Assembly: GCA_025927665.1 (NCBI GenBank)
Contig: JAICKZ010000002.1
Span: 1-33,080 of the forward strand
DNA from: Steroidobacteraceae bacterium
Lineage (GTDB): Bacteria; Pseudomonadota; Gammaproteobacteria; Steroidobacterales; Steroidobacteraceae
Direction: 5' to 3'
Length of the DNA: 33,080 bases
A program made the position numbers and the translations under genes. Positions 1 to 8,270 of this stretch are shown here, in pieces; the stretch's first letter is position 1; the number at the start of each line of letters is the position of its first letter. Under the pieces are notes generated by a model. It worked only from the letters and a program-made list of their open reading frames with translations. It searched no databases and was not told where the DNA came from.

Positions 1-208
1 GAGGAATAACCAGCTTACGAATTCTGGTGAGCGTTGTGGCGTCGCGAATTATTTTTCCATTTGGTCTTAGATAGCGAAAACCAGATTTGCTTCGAACACG
101 TCGAAAACCTGGATGCTCATCGGAAACATAAATAAGTCCTGAACCTAGCCTTTTTCTGGTTGATTGAACTCTTGATGATTGAGCCTTTGTTGATTTAGCT
201 GCCGACAT
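1..208 (-). CDS. DNA topoisomerase IB, N-terminal part (runs off left edge)
   Basis: Reading the minus strand from the ATG at 206-208 gives 69 codons without a stop, up to the window edge. The ORF track misses it because it is open-ended. After a short Ser/Thr/Lys-rich start, the peptide contains GLIYVSDEHPGFRRVRS and then FRYLRPNGKIIRDATTLTRI, the N-terminal signature of bacterial (poxvirus-like) type IB topoisomerases. These enzymes relax supercoiled DNA through a 3'-phosphotyrosyl intermediate. The catalytic tyrosine domain lies outside the window, so activity cannot be judged. The start lies 14 bases after the stop of the small acidic protein upstream, so the two are probably co-transcribed. 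The Shine-Dalgarno sequence is weak. Confidence 0.88.
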   Translation of the reverse strand, partial: MSAAKSTKAQSSRVQSTRKRLGSGLIYVSDEHPGFRRVRSKSGFRYLRPNGKIIRDATTLTRIRKLVIP

Positions 209-222
209 CCGTGATGACAGGT

Positions 223-588
223 TCACTCGCGCGAGTTCGAAAGCGGTTGTTCCACGCTCTCGTCCAGGTCGTCTTCATCGATAGAATTAATACGTTCATC
301 ATTTGAAACGCGTAACGATCCAATGTCTGTAGACTCAAGATCAACTGGGTCGCCACCATCTGCTTCATCGGGAAGCGGAACATTGTCGAAAGACGCAGTG
401 GCGTCTTCGGGTTGTTCGGCAAGTTCAAGGCTAATGGTTGACCATTCGTCCGCATCGATCTCATCAAGTGTACCGTCTTCATTTTGAATTTCGATCACGC
501 CATCGCCATCATCAATGTCGATAATTTCAAACATAAAACCATCAGGTCGAAGGTACCATTGACCTGTGGTTGGAGTTAATTCATTCAT
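223..588 (-). CDS. Small acidic protein of unknown function (DUF6763-like)
   Basis: The protein is 121 residues from the ATG at 588. The track extends it to 717, but the segment MNELTPTTGQWYLRPDGFMF marks the likely true start, because conserved-looking sequence begins there. An N-terminal beta-rich section (FEIIDIDDGDGVIEIQNEDG, then DEIDADEW) resembles small uncharacterised gammaproteobacterial proteins that I recall as DUF6763. That family name is from memory and uncertain. The second half is very acidic, rich in Asp/Glu and low in complexity. No signal peptide or membrane segment is visible. It sits directly upstream of the topoisomerase IB gene, separated by 14 bases. Function is unknown. 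Confidence 0.7.
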   Translation of the reverse strand: MNELTPTTGQWYLRPDGFMFEIIDIDDGDGVIEIQNEDGTLDEIDADEWSTISLELAEQPEDATASFDNVPLPDEADGGDPVDLESTDIGSLRVSNDERINSIDEDDLDESVEQPLSNSRE

Positions 589-785
589 TGCAATATCCAG
601 CTTGTAACGATAATTCAATGTGCGATATATAATTCCGCCACGAAAGGAGCAATGTTCCCGTAAAGCTGTCGGAGAAATCGGACTATTTGAATTTCGGATG
701 CTTGCGTCGATACGCAACGAGATGCGCTATAGTTCTGTTCGCTATAGATTTGCTTAATAAGTTTTGTAACTAAAGAAGTACATGC
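589..785. other. Divergent intergenic region
   Basis: These 197 bases separate the small acidic protein (minus) from the amine oxidase (plus), so promoters for both should lie here. I see no clear -35/-10 pair or strong inverted repeat. Confidence 0.4.
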
Positions 786-2105
786 ATGTCTAACTTCGAT
801 GTCATCGTAATCGGCGCGGGTGCCGCAGGTTTGTCCGCAGCGGCTTCACTTGCACGTAGTGGCAAATCCATCTGTATATTGGAAGCACGCTCTCGAATCG
901 GCGGGCGAATCTTTACTCACCACAAAGCCGACCTACCCGTACCGATTGAACTGGGAGCAGAGCTGGTGCATGGTCGTTCATCAATCACATCAACTTGGGT
1001 ACAACGAGCAAACTCGGTACTGATCGATATGCCGCAACAGCATTGGCGAATGAAATCAGGACGATTGCAAACCGGTGACACTCTATTTGAAGAAATGCAA
1101 CATGCACTCGCGCGTCTACGACGACCTAAAAAAGATATTCCTTTTATAGATTTTTTGACCAGATCAAGTGACAAGCTTTCTCCTGCAATACGGCAGCTCG
1201 CCCGTACGCTAGCGGAAGGCTTCGATGCCGCGGACGTGACTCGCGTGAGCACATTGCAAATCCTCGAAGAATGGAGTAGCTCTGCATCCGCCAACGCACC
1301 AACCTTTCGTCCCTCGGGTGGATACGGCACATTGATCGATTACATCGCTCAGTCGCTTGATCCAAAGCACGTTCAGTTATCGCTTAACACGGTGGTACAT
1401 GAAGTGAAGTGGCAACGAGGCCGCGTAACGGTGACTGCGATGAGAAATGGTAAAGCTTTCATCGCAACTGCACCGAAGGCAGTGATTGCTTTACCACTTA
1501 GCATACTGCAAGCCTCGACTCATGCATTAAATAAAACTTCAAACGCAGTATTGTTTTCGCCAACGTTATCCACCAAAGCAGCGGCGCTTGCTCAATTGGC
1601 AGTGGGCCCAGTCATCAAAGTCGCTATGCACTTTCGTCACGCCTTTTGGGAAGAAATAGATGGTGGTCGTTACAACGATGCGGCTTTCTTTATGTGTCCC
1701 GGCAACGCATTTCCTACGATGTGGACCGCTTTACCGGCGCGTGCACCTTTGCTGATCGCTTGGGCAGGCGGTCCCGCCGCGGCTCGCTTGTCAGATCAAA
1801 ACGAAGAAACGATTGTGCAAGCAGCGCTCACGAGCGTACAAACACTATTCCCCAAGCACTCTTCGCTTCATCATGATTTACAAAGCGCTCATCTTCACAA
1901 TTGGCAGACTGATTGTTTCGCTCGTGGTGCTTACAGCTATGTTATTGCAGGCGGCTCAATGGCACGCAAGCAATTAGCTAAGCCACTTGTCAACACGTTG
2001 TTCTTCGCAGGTGAAGCGACGGATACCAGTGGTGAAGCCGCAACGGTTGCGGGCGCATTAAACAGCGGTGAACGTGTCGCGCAACAAATCATTGCTACTT
2101 GTTAG
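786..2105 (+). CDS. FAD-dependent amine oxidase (flavin monoamine oxidase family)
   Basis: The protein has 439 residues, normal for bacterial flavin monoamine oxidases. It opens with a dinucleotide-binding Rossmann motif (VIVIGAGAAGLSAAASLARSG, residues about 5-25), followed by the glutamate-containing LEARSRIGGRI and by ELGAELVHG, all typical of the family. The C-terminus carries the second FAD-contact motif, LFFAGEATDTSGEAATVAGA. Such enzymes oxidise primary or secondary amines to imines with reduction of O2 to H2O2, but the substrate cannot be read from the sequence. No signal peptide is seen, so it is probably cytoplasmic. The Shine-Dalgarno is weak. The next gene starts 74 bases downstream on the same strand. 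Confidence 0.9.
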   Translation: MSNFDVIVIGAGAAGLSAAASLARSGKSICILEARSRIGGRIFTHHKADLPVPIELGAELVHGRSSITSTWVQRANSVLIDMPQQHWRMKSGRLQTGDTLFEEMQHALARLRRPKKDIPFIDFLTRSSDKLSPAIRQLARTLAEGFDAADVTRVSTLQILEEWSSSASANAPTFRPSGGYGTLIDYIAQSLDPKHVQLSLNTVVHEVKWQRGRVTVTAMRNGKAFIATAPKAVIALPLSILQASTHALNKTSNAVLFSPTLSTKAAALAQLAVGPVIKVAMHFRHAFWEEIDGGRYNDAAFFMCPGNAFPTMWTALPARAPLLIAWAGGPAAARLSDQNEETIVQAALTSVQTLFPKHSSLHHDLQSAHLHNWQTDCFARGAYSYVIAGGSMARKQLAKPLVNTLFFAGEATDTSGEAATVAGALNSGERVAQQIIATC

Positions 2106-2179
2106 AGAGAGTTTATGACAGTCATGCCACTGCTATATGTATAGTTCGATAGAAATCGTTTACGTTAATTAGTCGCCAT

Positions 2180-2620
2180 ATGATGATGACATCAAAAGCA
2201 CAGCTCACACGGCACATTCGCAATCGCCTCCCTTATCTGGTGATTGATGACTCCAATGTGGAACCGATAGAGGTTGCAATCTATACCCTATCAGACCCGC
2301 GCGATCTTCGGCAAGTGCGCTATGTTGGGCAAACAATTTGCCCAAACCGACGTTATTTGCAACATGTCGGACGTGCACAACTATGGCTTCCTGATGAAAT
2401 TCCTTGGTGGATTAAGTCGCCCAAGATGCGACCTTTGTATGAATGGATTAGAGATCTCTATCGCGATGAATATCGCTTGCCGGTGATGATGGTCGTGTCA
2501 TGGACGCAACGTAGGAATGTCTTGCAAGAAGAACAACGATATATACAAGAATATTTGTCAGCGCAGCTACCACTTCTGAATCGCGAAGGCAGCACGCAAC
2601 GATTCATTGCTGATCATTAA
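2180..2620 (+). CDS. GIY-YIG nuclease-like protein
   Basis: This 146-residue protein carries a recognisable GIY-YIG core: IYTL (Tyr35), RYVGQT (Tyr48-Gly50), NRRYLQH with Arg58 and His62, a candidate metal-binding glutamate in LQEEQR (Glu117/118) and LLNREG (Asn134). These are the ordered elements of the GIY-YIG endonuclease fold, which cleaves DNA with one divalent metal. A roughly 30-residue insertion (IPWWIKSPKMRPLYEWIRDL) lies between the Arg/His helix and the glutamate. There is no additional DNA-binding domain, so it is a stand-alone domain. Three ATG codons in a row open the ORF and no good ribosome site is seen. The biological role is unknown; homing, repair and defence are all possible. 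Confidence 0.75.
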   Translation: MMMTSKAQLTRHIRNRLPYLVIDDSNVEPIEVAIYTLSDPRDLRQVRYVGQTICPNRRYLQHVGRAQLWLPDEIPWWIKSPKMRPLYEWIRDLYRDEYRLPVMMVVSWTQRRNVLQEEQRYIQEYLSAQLPLLNREGSTQRFIADH

Positions 2621-2707
2621 ATAGAATATTATGCCGATCACTGCTATAGGCTGAGTTCGATAAATCATTTACTGTTCAGTTGTTGTATTGATATTCATGT
2701 CGAAAAC

Positions 2708-3916
2708 TCATACACGAAATCGTTGAAGTGCTCGCGCGGCAATGTATGCACCATCGTCACTTATTTTGTTTGAAAGCAACTTGGCATTCTCTGCAATTTT
2801 GGATTGCAGTGCGTGATGTAGTGCATTGCAGAGTGAATCACAGGTCAGCTCATTGGATGCATGTACAACTCCAATACCGAGGTCGTGTACTCGTCGAGCC
2901 CAGTAGTGTTGATCGTAGAACTGCGGGATGACGACTTGAGGCATACCAGCCTTCGCAGCATTAGTCGTGGTACCGGCACCACCATGATGAACAACCGCTG
3001 CGACTCGTTTGAATAGTGCCTGCTGATTGACTTCACCAATACTTATACAATCTGGCAAATCATCAATCAATGCAAGCTCTGCCCAGCCTCGAGAGGTAAT
3101 GACCCGATATCCTAGGCTGCGTGCAGCATCGATTACAATACGATTGATATCTTGAGGTGCACGCATGCTACCAAATCCAAAATATATTGGTGATTCACCT
3201 GCTTGAAGAAATGTTTCCAACTCGTCGGATAATGGGCTTTGATCATCAAGAATCCACGCCCCTGTTTGAAATACCTGATCTTCCGTCTTCGGCCATGGCG
3301 CCAAATTAGCATCGGCTGCTAACCATGGACGAGAGGTGAGTACATAACTGCGTACATCGTCAATCGGTGTCAAACCCAATGCCATACGATGAGAATTAAG
3401 AAGATCGCGCCACATCAAATTCCAACGCTGCGCATCTCTATACCAAAGATCGCTGTAGTCAGATTGGGATGAGAAGGACGAATTATTCAATGCCGTCAGC
3501 ACAGGTGGCGCATGATATTTTGAAGGAACCACAATAGGGCAATAAGCAGTGAAAACGTACGGTACGCCAACTTTCTCTGCCACCGACGGCGCGGCAATTT
3601 GTAGTGCCGTTGCACCCACAATGACATCGCAGTTTCTTGCAGCTACAGTAAGTGTTTCAAACTGAGTGGCAATCGTATCTGCAATCATTGATTGTCGCTG
3701 CTCTGCCGTCAGTTTAATGAATGAATCAGTCCGTGCTGTCTGGCGAACTTCCGGCCCAATCGAAATGACCGATAGCTCGAAGCTCTCGATCCATTTGCGA
3801 AAATCTGGTGGCACACATAGTTGTACTTCTTCACCTAATGACTTTAGTGCTAAGCCTAAGGCCACCATTGGCTGAACGTCTCCCCTTGAGCCGATGGTTG
3901 ATAACAGTACTCGCAT
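2708..3916 (-). CDS. Glycosyltransferase, UGT/MGT-like (GT1 family, GT-B fold)
   Basis: The protein has 402 residues. The N-terminus MRVLLSTIGSRGDVQPMVAL is the classic start of GT1/GT28-type enzymes acting on lipids, sterols or natural products. The C-terminal nucleotide-sugar site is clear: VAAVVHHGGAGTTTNAAKAG followed by PQVVIPQFYDQHYWARRV (about residues 310-350). Family members transfer a sugar from UDP- or dTDP-sugar donors. The acceptor cannot be told; flavonoid, macrolide, sterol or rhamnolipid-like acceptors are all known for relatives. The start is supported by GGAGAG five bases before the ATG. It is monocistronic, with a 336-base gene-free stretch upstream. Confidence 0.88.
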   Translation of the reverse strand: MRVLLSTIGSRGDVQPMVALGLALKSLGEEVQLCVPPDFRKWIESFELSVISIGPEVRQTARTDSFIKLTAEQRQSMIADTIATQFETLTVAARNCDVIVGATALQIAAPSVAEKVGVPYVFTAYCPIVVPSKYHAPPVLTALNNSSFSSQSDYSDLWYRDAQRWNLMWRDLLNSHRMALGLTPIDDVRSYVLTSRPWLAADANLAPWPKTEDQVFQTGAWILDDQSPLSDELETFLQAGESPIYFGFGSMRAPQDINRIVIDAARSLGYRVITSRGWAELALIDDLPDCISIGEVNQQALFKRVAAVVHHGGAGTTTNAAKAGMPQVVIPQFYDQHYWARRVHDLGIGVVHASNELTCDSLCNALHHALQSKIAENAKLLSNKISDDGAYIAARALQRFRV

Positions 3917-4252
3917 TAATCTCTCCAGTTATTGAGTGGTCAAAACAGCAACCGGCTATATACAGAAAATACAGTTAACGCCGCCAGATGTTGTCACTTG
4001 GAAAGAGATTGATTAAACTACTAGCACCTTAAAGAAGAAGAAAAAATATATCTCCTTAAAGTTGGCACGGGAAGGCAATACCTAGAAACTCCAGACTCTT
4101 ATGATCATCTCTTCAGATGATCAATCTGTTGATTCATTGCGCAACTTTATTAAATACGGAATGAAGATTATTGTTGGACCTTTGCAAAATGCGCAATGAG
4201 TCGCGATGTGATGGCAGCAAGTGCTTGTCTTATGATGATCGAGATTGATTAA
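3917..4252. other. Gene-free stretch upstream of the glycosyltransferase
   Basis: This region of 336 bases lies between the glycosyltransferase start and the HAD hydrolase stop, both on the minus strand. It should hold the glycosyltransferase promoter. The only strong structure is a perfect 9-bp inverted repeat at 4102-4123 (listed separately). No ORF of note is present. Confidence 0.5.
4102..4123. repeat. Perfect inverted repeat (9-bp stem, 4-base loop)
   Basis: TGATCATCT is followed by the loop CTTC and AGATGATCA. No T-run follows on either strand, so it is a poor intrinsic terminator. It may be an operator or an RNA hairpin in the leader region of the glycosyltransferase (about 190 bases upstream of its start). 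Confidence 0.6.
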
Positions 4253-4915
4253 CTAAAACAATTTTGAAAAATCCAATTGTGCCAGATCACCAATACGTTC
4301 GACACTGACGTCAGCAGCGGGATAACGCGCGATATTGTTCGCATCCAATGCATAGTGTCCTTGGCGTGGAAAAATCGTTGTCAATCGATCACGCAAAGAT
4401 TCTTTCATGTTAGTCAGAATCCGTAACTTGTCATCGACCATCACATAGTGACGCGCTGGATAATGTTGCTGCATGTCGGCAAGCATGAGCTCTTTATGAA
4501 TATAAATAAGCACTCGCCCTTCTACTGCTTTCCATAAACCCGAGCGTTGAATTTTATGCGGCTGAAATACCACATCGCCATCCGACAGAATGACGGTATC
4601 TCCCCATTTACGACAATGCGCAAGCACTTGAAGCGCGTTCGCATACAAACGCTGATCGAACGGATAATTGATCAAGAACGTCGAAATTTCTAATAAACGT
4701 GTGTCACTCGGAACTTCCAATCGATAGCGTTGCAACGCTCCCAAGTAATCGACATAGCCTAACTCAGTACGAAGTTGTTCAAGGATTTGCCAGTATCGAT
4801 CGCGCGCTTCACTGCCGAATTGATTGTCAAGATAGGTACGCAGATCTGCTTGTACCTGATCGTTATCAAGCAGTGTGTTGTCACAATCGAAAAGAAATAC
4901 AACGTCGTTGGGCAT
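4253..4915 (-). CDS. HAD-superfamily hydrolase (phosphatase-like)
   Basis: This 220-residue protein has all four HAD motifs: FLFDCDNTLLDND (motif I, nucleophile Asp10 and Asp12), VILSDGD (motif II), the lysine in PHKIQRSGLW (motif III) and YVMVDDKLRIL (motif IV acidic pair). A helical cap sits between motifs I and II (about residues 20-90), as in type I HAD phosphatases. The substrate is unknown. It lies between the aldolase (upstream, 78-base gap) and the glycosyltransferase and could be co-transcribed with the aldolase gene, because both read leftward. A sugar-phosphate phosphatase role would fit but is only inference. Confidence 0.85.
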   Translation of the reverse strand: MPNDVVFLFDCDNTLLDNDQVQADLRTYLDNQFGSEARDRYWQILEQLRTELGYVDYLGALQRYRLEVPSDTRLLEISTFLINYPFDQRLYANALQVLAHCRKWGDTVILSDGDVVFQPHKIQRSGLWKAVEGRVLIYIHKELMLADMQQHYPARHYVMVDDKLRILTNMKESLRDRLTTIFPRQGHYALDANNIARYPAADVSVERIGDLAQLDFSKLF

Positions 4916-4993
4916 GGTCGAAATATAATTTGAGATTATTGATATATCGGATCATACCAGACACATCTCATATCTACTTCAATGTTGAAGTAT

Positions 4994-6010
4994 CTATTCA
5001 AGCGCTGGAGTGTATTCACCACGATTCGCTGCCCGATTACATGTTGCACGATGCGCAAGTGCTTGCTGAGCCGCAAGTGCTTTGGAAGTTTGATTTCGCC
5101 AAATCTCCAATGCCGGTTGCTGAATGGCACGAGCAAAAGAAAAAGTAATTGTCCAGGGTAATCGTGATTTAAATTTCACATGCATGGCATTAAGACGAGC
5201 TGAAGCTGCTTCACTGGACTGACCACCAGACAAAAATGCGATTCCCGGTACTGCCGCAGGGACAGATCGCAACAAACAATTGATCGTAGCCTCGGCTACT
5301 TCATCTTCACTCGTTGGTTTGGCGCAAGCCAATCCAGGAAGAACCATATTAGGTTTTAAAAGCATAGCCTCCAACACAACTCTTTGTAGGTAAAGTTGTT
5401 TGAAAACAGTACGCAACATTTTTTCGGTTACTTCACTGCATTGCTCGATGGTATGCGCACCTTCCATCAACACCTCTGGCTCAACAATGGGGACGAGTCC
5501 GGCTTCCTGACAAAGCACAGCATAACGTGCCAACGCCTGCGCATTCGCTTCAATGCACCCCTGGGTTGGAATACCTTCACCGATAATGATCACCGCACGC
5601 CACTTTGCGAAACGTGCGCCCAGTGCAACATACTCATTGAGTCGATCACGCAAACCATCAAGACCTGCGGTAATTTTCTCACCATTATGATGCGCTAACT
5701 CTTCGGTGCCCTTGTCCACTTTGATACCGGGAATGATGCCCACATCGTTGAGAACTTTGAGAAACGAAGTGCCATCAGCAGTATGCTGACGAATCGTTTC
5801 ATCATAGAGTATTACACCACTGATGCTTTCATTCAGATTTGGCGTGGTAATGATTAATTCGCGATAGGCGCGTCGGGCGTCGATGGTTTGCGGAATTCCT
5901 AGATTGGCGAAGCGTTTGTTGCACGTTGCAACACTTTCATCCATAGCCAACAGGCCTTTGTCATGAGCGAGTAATGATTTGATGGTGTTTAACAGCTGTT
6001 GCATATTCAT
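4994..6010 (-). CDS. Fructose-bisphosphate aldolase class I
   Basis: The protein is 338 residues from the ATG at 6010; the track extends seven codons to 6031. The sequence matches the eukaryote-type class I aldolase: GLLAMDESVATCNKRF near the N-terminus, IPGIKVDKG, KWRAVI, PIVEPEVLMEGAH, the Schiff-base lysine in MLLKPNMVLPG (about Lys219) and AFLSGGQS. It cleaves fructose-1,6-bisphosphate to dihydroxyacetone phosphate and glyceraldehyde 3-phosphate without metal. The C-terminus lacks an obvious terminal tyrosine (it ends PALE), which in animal enzymes modulates activity. The ATGs at 6010 and 6004 are both possible. A weak GAG lies upstream of 6010. It faces the CDF transporter across a 365-base divergent region. 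Confidence 0.93.
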   Translation of the reverse strand: MNMQQLLNTIKSLLAHDKGLLAMDESVATCNKRFANLGIPQTIDARRAYRELIITTPNLNESISGVILYDETIRQHTADGTSFLKVLNDVGIIPGIKVDKGTEELAHHNGEKITAGLDGLRDRLNEYVALGARFAKWRAVIIIGEGIPTQGCIEANAQALARYAVLCQEAGLVPIVEPEVLMEGAHTIEQCSEVTEKMLRTVFKQLYLQRVVLEAMLLKPNMVLPGLACAKPTSEDEVAEATINCLLRSVPAAVPGIAFLSGGQSSEAASARLNAMHVKFKSRLPWTITFSFARAIQQPALEIWRNQTSKALAAQQALAHRATCNRAANRGEYTPALE

Positions 6011-6375
6011 TGCTATCAAATCTCGTTGCAAGAAGTATCATTTTGGATCTGCAAATTACTCATATCGAATAAGTTGAGATCGAGGTTAGTCGTCGCAAAG
6101 ACGCCTTCATCAAAAAATTAACTTACATTGCCTTACGCATCAGTTAGGTGGCCCACAGATAAGCGTCAAAGCCATTTGTATGGTAACACTTATTTTAAAA
6201 TCACGCGGTACGGGACGGCGAGATGGCGTAAACAACTGTCGGTAACTCAGTAGCGAGATGGATCGTTTGACTGACAGCTGACTCATTGATCTTTGAGGCA
6301 ATCAATAATCTTTCATTGCTTTACACTGAACCTCAATATTGTAATGCTTTGATACTGTTCGCGTAGAGAGGGTTC
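6011..6375. other. Divergent gene-free stretch between aldolase and CDF transporter
   Basis: These 365 bases should hold promoters for both flanking genes. I see a direct repeat GCGAGATGG at 6218-6226 and 6253-6261 (35 bases apart) and a small CGTC/GACG hairpin near 6090. A weak TTTACA with an AT-rich stretch about 16 bases later precedes the transporter. No ORF or RNA gene is recognised. Confidence 0.4.
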
Positions 6376-7341
6376 ATGAAGCCGATGAGTTCCAGTAAGC
6401 TGGTTGTCTATGCTGCGTTAATCGGCAATATATTGGTCGCACTCACCAAATTTGTCGCAGCTGCAATGACTGGCAGTTCTGCCATGCTTAGCGAAGGCGT
6501 GCATTCTCTCGTTGATACCATTAATGAATTTCTATTGCTGTATGGTTTGAAGCGTGCTGACAAACGTCCTGATGCGACTCATCCGTTCGGTTACGGTCGT
6601 GAATTATATTTTTGGAGTTTTATTGTTGCTCTATTAGTATTGGCACTCGGTGCTGGCGTATCCTTTTATGAAGGTATCACTCATATTCAACATCCAGAAC
6701 CGATCGCGTACCCCAACATAAATTATTTTGTGCTTGCTGTTTCATTTGTATTTGAGATCGCTTCTTGGTGGATAAGTCTGAAAACATTCCGCACCACCAA
6801 AGGTACATTGAGTTACTTTCAAGCTTTTCGTCAGAGCAAAGACCCCAGTGTTTTTGTGGTGCTGTTTGAAGACACCGCTGCTTTACTTGGCTTGTTGATT
6901 GCGATGTCTGGGGTCGTTGCGGTTCAGATATTTAATATGCCCAAGCTTGACGGCGTCGCATCAATTGCCATTAGTATGGTATTGATTATTTGCTCAATAC
7001 TGCTGGTCCGTGAAACCAAAGAACTATTGATAGGCGAAACGGCAAAGCCACATGTGCGCGAATCAATTTTACGCATTGCCAAGAATGATCCTGGAATCTC
7101 CAATGTCAACGGTATATTGACGGTACAAATGGGACCACGACAAGTGATCGCAGCGCTCAGTGCAGAATTCCATGACGACTTGACGACGACGCAGATTGAG
7201 CAATGTGTTAGCCGTATTGAAGCGGGAGTCAAACTTGCGGATCTGAATGTCGTTACTTTGTTCGTCAAACCACAAAGTGCTGAAGCATGGCAACATAGAA
7301 TTTCACCTTTGGCGGCGCAACAAGACGATGCCCCTATATAA
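6376..7341 (+). CDS. Cation diffusion facilitator family transporter (ZnT9-like branch)
   Basis: The protein has 321 residues, with about five to six membrane segments in the first 215 residues and a soluble C-terminal domain. Metal-site helix 2 is SSAMLSEGVHSLVDTINEF (His43, Asp47, Asn50). The HPFGYGRELYFW signature follows the helix. In the second site the usual HxxxD is replaced by FVVLFEDTAALLG (Glu165, Asp166), as in the ZnT9-like subgroup. CDF proteins exchange protons for divalent metals such as Zn2+, Fe2+ or Mn2+, usually exporting them from the cytoplasm. The specificity here cannot be assigned. The start is supported by AGAGGG just before the ATG. Confidence 0.9.
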   Translation: MKPMSSSKLVVYAALIGNILVALTKFVAAAMTGSSAMLSEGVHSLVDTINEFLLLYGLKRADKRPDATHPFGYGRELYFWSFIVALLVLALGAGVSFYEGITHIQHPEPIAYPNINYFVLAVSFVFEIASWWISLKTFRTTKGTLSYFQAFRQSKDPSVFVVLFEDTAALLGLLIAMSGVVAVQIFNMPKLDGVASIAISMVLIICSILLVRETKELLIGETAKPHVRESILRIAKNDPGISNVNGILTVQMGPRQVIAALSAEFHDDLTTTQIEQCVSRIEAGVKLADLNVVTLFVKPQSAEAWQHRISPLAAQQDDAPI

Positions 7342-7361
7342 TATTAAAGTAACAAGCATTC

Positions 7362-7544
7362 ATGGCCGAACAACATAAACCAGCTGGGAATATCGATATC
7401 AATATCGATCAGGTTGCGGTTCTGTTGGCGATATTAACCATGATCGTTCCACGATTGAAACTCAATACTTGGTTTGCCTCGTATGCAAGCGAAATACAGG
7501 CGCGCACGAAAAGAACGAAGATCAGTGCCTCGACGAAAACATAG
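7362..7544 (+). pseudogene. Possible remnant of a DUF3096-like small membrane protein
   Basis: A 60-codon ORF starts 20 bases after the CDF gene. Its first half, INIDQVAVLLAILTMIVPRL, strongly resembles the first hydrophobic helix and the I(V/M)PRLLN signature of tiny DUF3096-type membrane proteins. The expected second helix (NYIVAIYLI-like) is missing and is replaced by polar sequence. The ORF overlaps the 3' end of the membrane protein on the opposite strand by 136 bases. No good ribosome site is seen. I read it as a degraded 5' fragment, or as chance similarity; the family name is recalled, not searched. Confidence 0.3.
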
Positions 7545-8152
7545 AACAGTGCAAACACACTTGACTTGGCAACAACATACGCACCGAACAGCGCCGCAGT
7601 CGAAGTAAGGGCCGCGCCGACCTTAGGTGCACGTGATGCAGATGGCGAATACAGTTCGTCGAGTTCTGCAATGTCAATGCACCACTCAACGTTATTGGCC
7701 AAGATGGATTTAAGTCGACCAGTGAAATGGAGAATTCGCGGTCGATGACAAACTAAAAAAACGGCGATAGCCGATGCGACAATCACCGCAATGGCAACGG
7801 CCAGAACGCCGGTACCGAAGCGGAATCGAGAATCGAACTTCGCTATCAACTGATGAAGCACGCCAAGAATGGAGAGCACGATTGTGTAGGCCGAAATCGC
7901 CACGACGCTGCGAATCAAATACATCCGCGACAACGATAGTGCATCGCCATCTCGCAGCATTCGCCCACAAGCTGCAACACCAGTGATCACGAGTAACGCA
8001 ACGCCAATCGCACCGACATTAGGAACTGCGAGGCCGCTTATCTCAATATCAACAACGCCAATCGTGGCAGCGAACAAAGCCCCCTTGATCAGTTGACTAT
8101 CAAGGCGCGGGTTTACTTTTTGTAATGCAATTTGAAAAGCTCCAGCGGACAT
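7409..8152 (-). CDS. Integral membrane protein of unknown function
   Basis: This 247-residue protein has about five to six hydrophobic helices, roughly at residues 20-40, 45-65, 78-100, 110-135 and 180-222. A hydrophilic stretch at about 140-178 contains an acidic segment (DIAELDELYSPS). I recognise no family. The last roughly 15 residues (after LSFNRGTI) are read through the opposite strand of the DUF3096-like fragment, so the original C-terminus may be altered. No clear Shine-Dalgarno is seen at the ATG. It is convergent with the CDF gene and is followed on its upstream side by the OYE stop. The hydrophobic pattern supports a real gene, but function is unknown. Confidence 0.6.
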   Translation of the reverse strand: MSAGAFQIALQKVNPRLDSQLIKGALFAATIGVVDIEISGLAVPNVGAIGVALLVITGVAACGRMLRDGDALSLSRMYLIRSVVAISAYTIVLSILGVLHQLIAKFDSRFRFGTGVLAVAIAVIVASAIAVFLVCHRPRILHFTGRLKSILANNVEWCIDIAELDELYSPSASRAPKVGAALTSTAALFGAYVVAKSSVFALFYVFVEALIFVLFVRACISLAYEANQVLSFNRGTIMVNIANRTAT

Positions 8153-8270
8153 TTTATTCTATCAAGAGCTCGGTTGAATAATAATTGAGCAACGCGTTAC
8201 GCAACGATAAACGACGCACAACCGAAATCATAAATTGAATGTTCGGCGTGCGTCCGTCCGATGATATCGA

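Noticed and set aside
4699-5148. 149-codon plus-strand ORF across the HAD/aldolase junction
   Set aside because: It is antisense to two clearly recognisable genes and its sequence has no family resemblance.
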